DNA from: Clostridia bacterium
GTDB taxonomy: Bacteria; Bacillota; Clostridia; Lachnospirales; Anaerotignaceae
Length of the DNA: 64,000 nucleotides
Direction: 5' to 3'
Assembly: GCA_009929735.1 (NCBI GenBank)
Contig: RZZU01000009.1
Coordinates: 21,698-85,697 of the forward strand
Numbering within the stretch: position 1 is the first letter of the stretch; each line of letters starts with the position of its first letter. The notes below the pieces were generated by a model. It was given only the letters and a program-made list of their open reading frames with translations. It was not told where the DNA came from and made no database searches. The translations under genes and the position numbers were made by a program. This document shows positions 33,901 to 41,571 of this stretch, one piece after another.

Positions 33901-33930
33901 GAATGCCCAATGTATTTAACATTAAATCTA

Positions 33931-34395
33931 TTACGATTTACAAATCATTTCACTTGAAATTTTATCATATGTATGGGTAATAACTGTGCCATCTGGAATT
34001 AAGTTTTTCTCTAAGTAATTTAATAGTTCAGAATTATCGATAAAGTAATACATCTGTGGCACGATAAATTTTGATAAATCCTGTCTAAGAATTTCTAATG
34101 GAATGGCATTCGTATTTTCAAAACGATTAATCTCCATGCCAAATTTATACTGAGGTAGATAAGCTTCAATTCTTTTTACTGCCTCGTTATCATCTTTGTA
34201 TTTCTCCTTCCAATCAGGTAACGGAGTCTTATTACTCAAAAACATAATTCCACAAATTGACTTAATTGGTTTACTAACATAAATGTAAGCTTTTATCATT
34301 TCATCCGGAAAAACTTTTCTATGCTCATATATCTTTTCGCCAGATAGGACTTTTTGGTATACATCCGCCCTTAAACTTAACAACATTGTTCTCAT
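33931..34395 (-). CDS. ASCH/PUA-like protein
   Basis: 154 aa, with N-terminal RTMLLSLRADVYQKVLSGEK followed by IYEHRKVFP, the ASCH signature of the PUA-like fold that binds RNA or modified bases. The rest includes PIKSICGIMFLSN and a helical C-terminus. Ribosome site AAAGGAG. It could read or counter modified DNA or tRNA; ASCH-family proteins also occur as regulators. It stands upstream of the AbrB-like operon, separated by 92 bp. Confidence 0.6.
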   Translation of the reverse strand: MRTMLLSLRADVYQKVLSGEKIYEHRKVFPDEMIKAYIYVSKPIKSICGIMFLSNKTPLPDWKEKYKDDNEAVKRIEAYLPQYKFGMEINRFENTNAIPLEILRQDLSKFIVPQMYYFIDNSELLNYLEKNLIPDGTVITHTYDKISSEMICKS

Positions 34396-34615
34396 TATAT
34401 TTTTCTCCTTTCAGCAATCTCGTCAACTAACCACATTTCTGACAGTAATTTTGTCAACTCGCAAGACAAAAGTAATTTTATCCACACAACCCTACTATTT
34501 TTCGGCTTTTGATATGTTCTTACAATAAAAATATCCGTGACCTAGAACCCGACGTGAATTGAGTTCAAAATCACGGAAATCCCTTTATTCCAAGCACTTT
34601 TACACTCTTACTTAT

Positions 34616-34680
34616 CAGACCTTGACATCAATACGACCGTCTCAACGTGGCACGATAGCATCAGATTGATGTCTGGTCTG
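34616..34680 (+). terminator. Long hairpin with T-run
   Basis: CAGACC(T)TGACATCAAT at 34616-34632 pairs with ATTGATGTC(T)GGTCTG at 34665-34680, with a 32-nt loop, followed by TATTTTTCGTTTTG. The T-run is on the plus strand, although the nearest genes here are on the minus strand, so it may be a relic of an element no longer present. Confidence 0.65.
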
Positions 34681-34692
34681 TATTTTTCGTTT

Positions 34693-34793
34693 TGTCCGTT
34701 CAAGGGAATAGGTCAATAGTGGATTTTATGGGTGCTTTCTGTTCGAGGAAACAGTTCAATAGTTTTTGTCCGTTCGTGGGAATAAGTCGATAC
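34693..34793 (+). repeat. Three imperfect 27-bp direct repeats
   Basis: Copies at 34693-34719, 34736-34762 and 34767-34793 share the consensus TGTCCGTTCGAGGGAATA-GTCAATAG. Outer copies start TGTCCGTTC. Spacing is 43 and 31 bp. Equal orientation and spacing suggest multiple binding sites for a recombinase, transposase or regulator, but none is encoded nearby. Confidence 0.55.
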
Positions 34794-34906
34794 ATGGGGT
34801 TTAATTCCTGTCATCTCCGGTGGCAAAGCAACTATCTATTGATAAAATGCACCGCCGCCAAGCAAATCGTAAAAAGTTGCACCGGCCTTGCACATCCCTG
34901 ATAGTC

Positions 34907-34943
34907 GCCCCACAGATGCCGAACTTCTCGGTATTTGTGGGGC
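34907..34943. terminator. Strong hairpin after the 466-aa gene
   Basis: GCCCCACAGATGCCGA and TCGGTATTTGTGGGGC form a 16-bp stem with a 5-nt loop. It lies 37 bp downstream of the last gene of defence operon 2. The T-rich side (TTCTTTGCGTTTT) is on the plus strand, so assignment as the operon terminator is uncertain. Confidence 0.55.
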
Positions 34944-34979
34944 TTCTTTGCGTTTTGACCTTACAGAGCTCAAGCGCAG

Positions 34980-36380
34980 TCAAACATATACGATTATCGC
35001 TCCGTTCGAGTATTCATCCCAAAGGCTATCAATGCTCTCCGAGAGTTCATCCCATTCGCCATTGATAACGCCCATAACATATTTATCTCTCAATGCAGGC
35101 TTTTCACTTAACACCCATTTGAGTTGTCGCAAAGAATATCGGGTAAAAGCCAACCACTGCGGATAATTGATGTTTAACGGATTATTTGTGAAGGCAATTT
35201 TCCCTGCATTTATTGCCGTGCTTGCAGAATGTGCAATAAAAAGCATTGTACCCAGTTTCGGTTTCTTTGCGTGACTAATACCAATTGGCACTGCTTCACT
35301 AAAAGAATAGCCTTCATGTAGTCTTTTTGCAAAATACGAAACTCTAACGATAACTTCGGTTATCATAACTGGAATTGACATTGAGCAGAAATGTCTGAAA
35401 TCGTAGCCTTGATAAAACATACTTTTTGTGAGTTCTGAAATTGTGTCGTTGTCTCCGACTTTGCCAAATTGCAGTTTATTGAACAACTCCATAAACGGAA
35501 CAGGTAGCCCCATCCCACCATTCTTTGCACTCGATGAACCATTTACGTCCGAAAGCATATGCAAGAATACTTTAGCAATTGCCTGAAATATATTTTGAGC
35601 TTCTCGGTCGTTAAACCCCTCGGCTGCTTGAATTAAGAATTTCCCTTTGAAATCAAGCGTGGTGACCGTGCCGCGCATCATATCAAGAACCCCGAAAATG
35701 AAGCCAAGAATGGGATCGTGTCCTAAAGAAACTTGATGGTGAAAAAGTGGGCTTAATCCGTCAACAATCTCCTCAACAATGACATTTCCTTTATTGTCAT
35801 AATTCAAGGCGTCATATGGCACTTTTGATAAGCCTTCAAGTTTCTTTATTCTATCGGCGGGGAGAGCTTTGTCGAACAGATTATTAACAAACTCCGTCAT
35901 AGTTCCCGGCACATTCCGACCGTCAGCACCGCGAACAAACCCTCCGAATATGCAATCAACAGCCCCACTAAAAATTCCGGCAACCACAGGAATCAACACG
36001 TCAATTTTATCGAGTTTATGAATAGCATTAAATTCAGCATTTAGCTGTTGTATGTATTCTGTGTTTGCGGCAAGCTCAGCGTTTGTTAATACGTCCTCAA
36101 AACTAATGTCCTGCGGATAACGTTCATTTGCATCGGAAAGCAAATCATCGAAAGAGCGGACAGTAATAACCTTCTGCTTTTGCGGCTCTGCGGTAACTTC
36201 CAGTTGGTTTAATTCGTCTCCGTAGCCAATAGAACGCAGTAACTCCTCGCTGTCGGAAATGTTCGCATCAAGAACATTTTTTGTGTCTGCAAGCGAAGGT
36301 GTGTCTTTGGCATAGTCGAGTTCGCTTTTGAGAACCTTTATTATATCCTTTTCATTTTCCGAAAGTGAGTGTTTTGGCAT
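34980..36380 (-). CDS. Unrecognised 466-aa protein with hydrophobic core segment (defence operon 2 end)
   Basis: I do not recognise this family. The N-terminal 120 residues are acidic and helical. A hydrophobic Gly-rich stretch (IPVVAGIFSGAVDCIFGGFV) lies at about 130-155. Other features are SLGHDPILGFIFGVLDMMRG and YRVSYFAK-like aromatic helices, then GISHAKKPKLGTMLFIAHSA. It overlaps the 183-aa protein by one base (TAATG). The pair may be a membrane-associated effector, for example pore formation, but this is inferred from composition only. Confidence 0.65.
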   Translation of the reverse strand: MPKHSLSENEKDIIKVLKSELDYAKDTPSLADTKNVLDANISDSEELLRSIGYGDELNQLEVTAEPQKQKVITVRSFDDLLSDANERYPQDISFEDVLTNAELAANTEYIQQLNAEFNAIHKLDKIDVLIPVVAGIFSGAVDCIFGGFVRGADGRNVPGTMTEFVNNLFDKALPADRIKKLEGLSKVPYDALNYDNKGNVIVEEIVDGLSPLFHHQVSLGHDPILGFIFGVLDMMRGTVTTLDFKGKFLIQAAEGFNDREAQNIFQAIAKVFLHMLSDVNGSSSAKNGGMGLPVPFMELFNKLQFGKVGDNDTISELTKSMFYQGYDFRHFCSMSIPVMITEVIVRVSYFAKRLHEGYSFSEAVPIGISHAKKPKLGTMLFIAHSASTAINAGKIAFTNNPLNINYPQWLAFTRYSLRQLKWVLSEKPALRDKYVMGVINGEWDELSESIDSLWDEYSNGAIIVYV

Positions 36381-36931
36381 TATGCTACCCCCGGTCCTAA
36401 ATCAGCCTGCAGGTCTTTTATTGCCTGTTTCAAAAGGATGTTGAGACTGGTTAAATAATCAGCACGCTCTTTTGTGACATCCACCTCATCTTTCAAGGCT
36501 GTCACAATGGCGTGATGCTTTTCTACAGCAACTTTCAAGAGTCGTTCTTTTTCTTGCCGGAGCTGTTTGCGTTTAATTGCCGCAGCGATTCCAACACCAC
36601 CTGCTCCTAATATAACAATCGGAGCGGCAAGCACAAAAATGCCTGCGACCATTCCAAGTCCACCGGCAGCAATTGCACCACCACCCGCTGCCGCCAGTCC
36701 CGATGTTATTCCAACCGCACTCAAACCGACTGTACCCAACCCGTACAATGCTGCGAATGAAATCACACCACCGATTCCCGCTCCTAACGCTCCAGCTAAA
36801 ACATCAGGGATGGCACTATTAGCTATGGTGCGACTTTTATCTTTGACTGCCTCGCCCGCTTCGTTAACAATGTTTACGACTGATTGAAGTGCGTCAAGTG
36901 ATTTGAAATTTTTTATTTCTTTCTTTGCCAT
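36380..36931 (-). CDS. Small Gly/Ala-rich membrane protein
   Basis: This 183-aa protein has an N-terminal helical region (about 1-45), then a Gly/Ala-rich hydrophobic region (about 46-118; GALGAGIGGVISFAALYGLG, AAGGLGMVAGIFVLAAPIVI) with GxxxG packing, consistent with two or three membrane helices. A basic helical C-terminus (KRKQLRQEKERLL) follows. No signal peptide is seen. Together with the 466-aa protein it resembles a toxin-like membrane effector module of a defence system. No family is known to me. Confidence 0.75.
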   Translation of the reverse strand: MAKKEIKNFKSLDALQSVVNIVNEAGEAVKDKSRTIANSAIPDVLAGALGAGIGGVISFAALYGLGTVGLSAVGITSGLAAAGGGAIAAGGLGMVAGIFVLAAPIVILGAGGVGIAAAIKRKQLRQEKERLLKVAVEKHHAIVTALKDEVDVTKERADYLTSLNILLKQAIKDLQADLGPGVA

Positions 36932-36966
36932 ATTGGGTATCCTCCTAAATTTCCATCCGTATTGGA

Positions 36967-37872
36967 CTATCGGTTGTTATACCACACAAACCAGTCAAAT
37001 TTTCTGTGTCTACTTTTGCTATGTATACTGTTTCGCTCAAGGATCGAATCTATCAGAGCCAAATATCCCTCATAATCATAAGTTTGGCGCATTTTTTCAA
37101 TACAGTTTTTGATTTGTGATGCTCTATATGTTTTGCCTTTATACTCGTACTGAGAAAGAAACTGCCCTACATGGTTTTGCATGACACCATCGAATATTAC
37201 ATAGTCGTCATTTTGGTAAACATAATAATTATGGTACAGGCAATACTTGCTGAAGAACGAAAAAAGGTTAATTTCATTCCTCGCCAATTCGCCAACTAAA
37301 GAAATATCGCCCTTAGCCACCCGTTCGTCAAAATTGCAGCTTTTAATTTTTTCAATCAGTCTTGTCAAATAAGTCTTGCTCAAATGTTTATTTAAATTCG
37401 TGGAGTTCGTCATATCAATCAAGGCGATTTTCATTGCAATAATGTCACTGTCCACATTTTGAGGAAACTTATTAAGACAGCTATTTATAATTGCACCTTC
37501 TTCACCATACCGCGGGTCTCTGTTTACGCGTCGGGCGGTCTCGTCCAGTTCTTCCTCCGTGAATCGTATAAAAGGCACCTCGATACCACTCCACGTTTTG
37601 GTCGGCAAACTTCGATTACTCCTTGAATAATCCTGCGGTTCGGGAATAACTTCGCCGTCCATAGGGAGCCGAACTGTGTATGGTCTGACTTCATCATTGC
37701 GCACGAGTTTTTTGTTTTGAACAAGATCATTGATCGTGGAGTTTATATAAGGTTGCGGCTTCCCAGGGAAACGGGCATCAATGATTTGTTTTGCCGTTAC
37801 CGGCATATTGACCATACGGCAGTATTGCATAATGGTTTCTGAATTATTAATGTTTGCGTCGGCTCGCGCCAT
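36967..37872 (-). CDS. Unrecognised 301-aa protein with winged-helix-like N-terminus
   Basis: Starts MARADANINNSETIM (AAAGGAGG upstream). The first 70 residues look like a winged helix: TAKQIIDARFPGKPQPYINS, then TINDLVQNKKLVRND. The remainder, about 75-301, is helical with FSFFSKYCLYHNYYVYQNDD and is of unknown family. It could be a DNA- or RNA-binding sensor or the regulator of the following membrane pair. It sits 77 bp after the second ATPase, the widest gap in this operon. Confidence 0.65.
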   Translation of the reverse strand: MARADANINNSETIMQYCRMVNMPVTAKQIIDARFPGKPQPYINSTINDLVQNKKLVRNDEVRPYTVRLPMDGEVIPEPQDYSRSNRSLPTKTWSGIEVPFIRFTEEELDETARRVNRDPRYGEEGAIINSCLNKFPQNVDSDIIAMKIALIDMTNSTNLNKHLSKTYLTRLIEKIKSCNFDERVAKGDISLVGELARNEINLFSFFSKYCLYHNYYVYQNDDYVIFDGVMQNHVGQFLSQYEYKGKTYRASQIKNCIEKMRQTYDYEGYLALIDSILERNSIHSKSRHRKFDWFVWYNNR

Positions 37873-37949
37873 CGGTAATCCTCCTTTCCCCGCAGAACGC
37901 ACATTCTATTATCTGCGCGTTCGCTATAAGTGTAATCTTACACTGCGAA

Positions 37950-40238
37950 TCACTCTTCGCCCATCATCATTTTGTAATGCTGTTCCTGCTCCAAGGCTTC
38001 AAAAATTAATTTGAACACATCCTTGTACAGCGTGATGTCGGTGCAGTCGTCAACATAATTCAAACCATCGCTGAACCCTACGGAGTTGGCATTGATATAA
38101 GATAACATAGCCGTGGCGAGGTGGTACTTCGTGTAGTCGGGCAAGCCCTCGGCTGGCGTTTCCACGAACTTGTCTCTATGTTCATCAAGAACCCTCTTAC
38201 GGACGTTCACACCGTCGTAGCCACAAAGTTGCATGAAGTAATATTCCAAAATGCGGCGTATTACGTTCATTAGCGGAATAGCCGTATCCACTTCTCTGTA
38301 CTCACCCCAGAGGGCGGCATAGGAATTCTGAACAGGGTTGAGGTTTTCCTGTTCAGTTGGCTTGGTTAGACATTGTCGTATACAAAGTTTAACCGAGGAA
38401 TTGTTGCTCGCTTTATTTATCACATAGAACGACACGCATTGATAGCGGGATGCTTGATTATAGGTTATCTCTCTATGAAAATAGACGTTATGAGTTAGGA
38501 TGAAAATCTGCTTGATATAGTCGCCCTGAACCTCACGCTCTTGTTCACGATATTCGGCATTGTTAAAGCAAACACCGACCATCTCCCGCACCAAGGTACT
38601 GACGATGAATAGGACGCAGCTGTCCATACTGGAAACGGGGTCGTCGATTACGACAATCTTGTCCTTACTGACATCACTGTCGGTATGGCTTCCGCGAACA
38701 AGATGATAGAAGTATAGGAATGCAATGAAGTTCCGCTCTCCCTCGCTGAGTTTGTCGGCAACTGTCCCATCGTGACGCACGACTTCGTAGACATTTTGCT
38801 GACCTCGCTTTTCGCGCAGGGTAAAGCCTTGGAAACCTGAATCTCGAAGTAAGTCATTTATGCTTTTGATGGTCGGGGCTGTGCTAACCACTCGTTTGTT
38901 AAGGTCGGCGATTTCATTCCCCAAATCCCGTGATGTCTTGCCGCCATCTGTGATTAGCTTCATCAAAGCGGTAATCTCATCATCAAATGTCTTGCGCCGC
39001 CCTCTATAGGTCGAAACATCGCTCTGGAGCGTAAATGCAATAAGTTCCCAAACTTTTCTGGTACATTCAGCTTGCTTTTGACGCTTCGCACCGACGATGC
39101 CGTTGTTAGCTTGAATCTGTTTGTTGAACCCCTCGATGAGGTTGTTTATTTCATCCCGCAGCGTTTTGACGTTTTCAAGCGTGACTACTGAAGACGGCTC
39201 TTTCAGCTTGTCCGCAATACGCTGGATGTTGATTTCGATCGTTTTCTCCAAGAGTGCGATTTTCGCCTTATACTCAGTCAGGTCAAGTTTCGGGAAAGCA
39301 CCCTGGAGATTGCCGTTAAGCACATCGAGGAAGCTTTGCATATCGCTTGCATAGTCCTCTCGAAACTGACGAAGGGCATCGATGTCCTCTTGATACTGCC
39401 CATCAAAGCAGGCAGCAACTTGCTCTTCAAAGTCGTCGGGCAATTCCTGCTGGCAATAAGGGCATTTGCCTTCTGGAGTTTCGGCGAAATGTTCATGTCC
39501 TTGGCGTACCCAGTCCGTGGCTTTAATCGCTTTGATAAAGCCTGCAAAAGGTGTATCGCTACTGCTTGTAATGGGTTTATTAAGTAGATCATTACCGGGA
39601 GATCCTTTTAATCTCGCCGTACCGCCAGTAGGTTGAAACTCCTTATATGTAGCAGCATTTGGGTCAAATGCCGTTTCATACAGTGTTCTTAATTCTCCCA
39701 TATCATGCTGATTAGGATTTCCTGTTTGTAATACTTTCTCAGCAAACTGAGCCTTCCGCTTAAAGCCGCTCTGCGTAGCGTCAAATCCATCGCGGATGGC
39801 TTTCGTTTTGTCCCAACAGGTTGCCTGAAAGCTATCAAGCAAGGTGTTTCGTGCCGACTCCTTACGTTCCTTCTCCGTGGTGTTCTCACCATTGAGCTTT
39901 TCCTGCTCTGCTCGCTGGGCAGCCTTTTCAGCGATGTCGGTTTGTATCTTGATGTTCTGCTCACCGACAGTGAATACGCCCTTGAGTTTGCCGTAGTCGC
40001 GGAAGTTCGCCTCGACAAACTCTTGATTATAGACAAGAACGGAGTAGTCGGCGGCGGTTTTGCCCGTTTGCCAAGACAAACCTTCGTTAGCATAAATAGC
40101 TCGTGCTATTGTGGACTTCCCCGTGCCGTTGTTGCCGTAGAAGAAGTTGATGAGCGTGGGCTCGACGGGAACGCCGTGAAAGGTTGCGGCGTTTAGTGTG
40201 AGTCTTTCAATTGCAGAAGGCATTTTAGTATTCATCAT
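37950..40238 (-). CDS. Second Rad50/RloC-like zinc-hook ATPase (defence operon 2)
   Basis: 762 aa, a close paralogue of 26755-29040 from end to end. Walker A FFYGNNGTGKSTIARAIY, zinc hook CPYCQQELP, signature LSEGERNFIAFLYFYHLV and Walker B KIVVIDDPVSSMDS are all conserved, as is the C-terminal MNVIRRILEYYFMQLCGYDG. The His that completes a PrrC-like R/E/H triad in the first copy is not at the same position here. The gene overlaps the DUF2130 gene by 14 bp; in this operon it lies far from A' and B', unlike operon 1. Confidence 0.88.
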   Translation of the reverse strand: MMNTKMPSAIERLTLNAATFHGVPVEPTLINFFYGNNGTGKSTIARAIYANEGLSWQTGKTAADYSVLVYNQEFVEANFRDYGKLKGVFTVGEQNIKIQTDIAEKAAQRAEQEKLNGENTTEKERKESARNTLLDSFQATCWDKTKAIRDGFDATQSGFKRKAQFAEKVLQTGNPNQHDMGELRTLYETAFDPNAATYKEFQPTGGTARLKGSPGNDLLNKPITSSSDTPFAGFIKAIKATDWVRQGHEHFAETPEGKCPYCQQELPDDFEEQVAACFDGQYQEDIDALRQFREDYASDMQSFLDVLNGNLQGAFPKLDLTEYKAKIALLEKTIEINIQRIADKLKEPSSVVTLENVKTLRDEINNLIEGFNKQIQANNGIVGAKRQKQAECTRKVWELIAFTLQSDVSTYRGRRKTFDDEITALMKLITDGGKTSRDLGNEIADLNKRVVSTAPTIKSINDLLRDSGFQGFTLREKRGQQNVYEVVRHDGTVADKLSEGERNFIAFLYFYHLVRGSHTDSDVSKDKIVVIDDPVSSMDSCVLFIVSTLVREMVGVCFNNAEYREQEREVQGDYIKQIFILTHNVYFHREITYNQASRYQCVSFYVINKASNNSSVKLCIRQCLTKPTEQENLNPVQNSYAALWGEYREVDTAIPLMNVIRRILEYYFMQLCGYDGVNVRKRVLDEHRDKFVETPAEGLPDYTKYHLATAMLSYINANSVGFSDGLNYVDDCTDITLYKDVFKLIFEALEQEQHYKMMMGEE

Positions 40239-41547
40239 CTATATCCTCCGTTCGTTTCCTCAGCTCCGATATCCGCGGCTTTATCGGTAGCCTTTCTTCA
40301 TCACACTCTCCAATGGTGGGTAAAGCGATAATCTCTTGCCCTGCTATACCTTGCAAATCTCCGCTCATACCGTAAAGGCTGCTCGTTACCTTTTGAAGAA
40401 TTTTTTCTTGCGCGGCCCATCGCTTTTGAGCTTGCTTCTTTTCAGTATCAAGTTGTTTTGCCATTTCGTCGTAAGACTCAATAATATATCGGATTCGGTT
40501 ACTGAATTCGCCACCGGTCAAATATGTATACATCATTTCAATTTTTACGTCTTTTCCCTCAGCGTTTCGGTTGGCGATGAACACCTTCACCAAGATCTCC
40601 CGTAAGATCGTAGCTACCATAACTACATAGCGGGGTTTTACAAGCCATATATTTTCCGATAGTTGCTTAAAATCGTCACCGCCACCATCGGTCGGATTAA
40701 AAACAATCACGCCAATCTGGGCTTTTTCTGTCACAAGTTCATCTTTTAACTTGCCGAGCCAGCTTGCCTGATAAGTCTTCGCGTTTTTACATTCCCATAA
40801 AATTAAACCACAATCTTGATAAAATTGTTCGTTTACCATCTGTCGGATATCGGAACCGCGTTCGCCTTTTTTGACTTCCTCAATGCTATCAAACGGGAAG
40901 TTACTGCGCAGGTTTTGCTCTACATCAAGTTCGAGAATTTCACCCTGAAGCTGCTGCGAACCTTGCTCTGCCACTTGCTTGGCGGTGGTAAGCTGCTCAC
41001 GCAGTTTGTTTATCGTTTCTTCTTGCTCGCGGATTTTTGTATTAAAATCATCAGAGGCTCTTATTGCGGCTTCTTCTCGGATAAGTTTTTCTTTTTCAAG
41101 GAGTTCTTTACGGGCGGTGATCTCGGCGTCTTCCCGTGCTTTATTTGCCTTGCTTAATTCTTCAAGCATTTCCTTTAACTGCTCGCGCAGTTGCTTTTCA
41201 CTTTCTTTTGAACTTTCTGCTTGCCTGCGGAGTTTTTCGGTTTCTAATTCCGTGGACTGCTTCGCTCGTTCAAGTTCGAGTTCTATCGACTGCTTCGTCT
41301 TGTCCAATTCAAGCCTGGCGGTTTGACGCTCTTTTTCAAGTCGGAGATCAGCCACTTGTTGTGCCTCGGTTACGGCACTTTGGACGGCCTGCTGGATTTT
41401 CTCTTCGGCAAGAACATCAAATTCCTTCCGCAGCGTTGCGGATTGTTCGGTTTTTGCCTTCAGCAGTTCGTCCTCAATCTGATGCTGGATGGCATCGGAG
41501 ATTTCAAAGGATTTCTTGCAATATGGGCAAGTAATCGTTGAATTCAT
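40225..41547 (-). CDS. DUF2130 protein with coiled coil and PD-(D/E)XK-like core
   Basis: The 440-aa protein has a CPYCKKSFE zinc-knuckle-like start, a long Glu/Arg/Lys/Gln-rich coiled coil (about 25-200) and the DUF2130 domain from about 205. Within the latter, KGERGSDIRQMV followed by LILWECKNAKTYQASWLGKL shows a D...ExK order, so nuclease activity is plausible. It starts 24 bp after the Res-type gene. The combination suggests a DNA-processing accessory in the restriction operon. Confidence 0.85.
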   Translation of the reverse strand: MNSTITCPYCKKSFEISDAIQHQIEDELLKAKTEQSATLRKEFDVLAEEKIQQAVQSAVTEAQQVADLRLEKERQTARLELDKTKQSIELELERAKQSTELETEKLRRQAESSKESEKQLREQLKEMLEELSKANKAREDAEITARKELLEKEKLIREEAAIRASDDFNTKIREQEETINKLREQLTTAKQVAEQGSQQLQGEILELDVEQNLRSNFPFDSIEEVKKGERGSDIRQMVNEQFYQDCGLILWECKNAKTYQASWLGKLKDELVTEKAQIGVIVFNPTDGGGDDFKQLSENIWLVKPRYVVMVATILREILVKVFIANRNAEGKDVKIEMMYTYLTGGEFSNRIRYIIESYDEMAKQLDTEKKQAQKRWAAQEKILQKVTSSLYGMSGDLQGIAGQEIIALPTIGECDEERLPIKPRISELRKRTEDIDDEY

Positions 41548-41571
41548 GGCTTTACTCCTTACTTTGTAAAA

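Larger units (their letters stand above)
34396..34979. other. Non-coding junction between the two defence operons
   Basis: No gene is supported in these 584 bp. An inverted pair TCCGTGA/TCACGGA lies near 34530-34577, followed by a long hairpin (34616-34680), three 27-bp repeats and a second hairpin (34907-34943). The minus-strand ORFs and short plus-strand ORFs here lack ribosome sites. It could be the scar of a mobile element or the seam between two prophage-borne cassettes. Confidence 0.5.

Noticed and set aside
34693..34793. Tn7-like transposon end
   Set aside because: Repeats begin TGT but no opposite end, tnsABC-like gene or target-site duplication could be found in the window.
34692..35166. 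Plus-strand open frames over the junction and end of the 466-aa gene
   Set aside because: No ribosome sites, low-complexity translations, and overlap with repeats, hairpins and a minus-strand gene.
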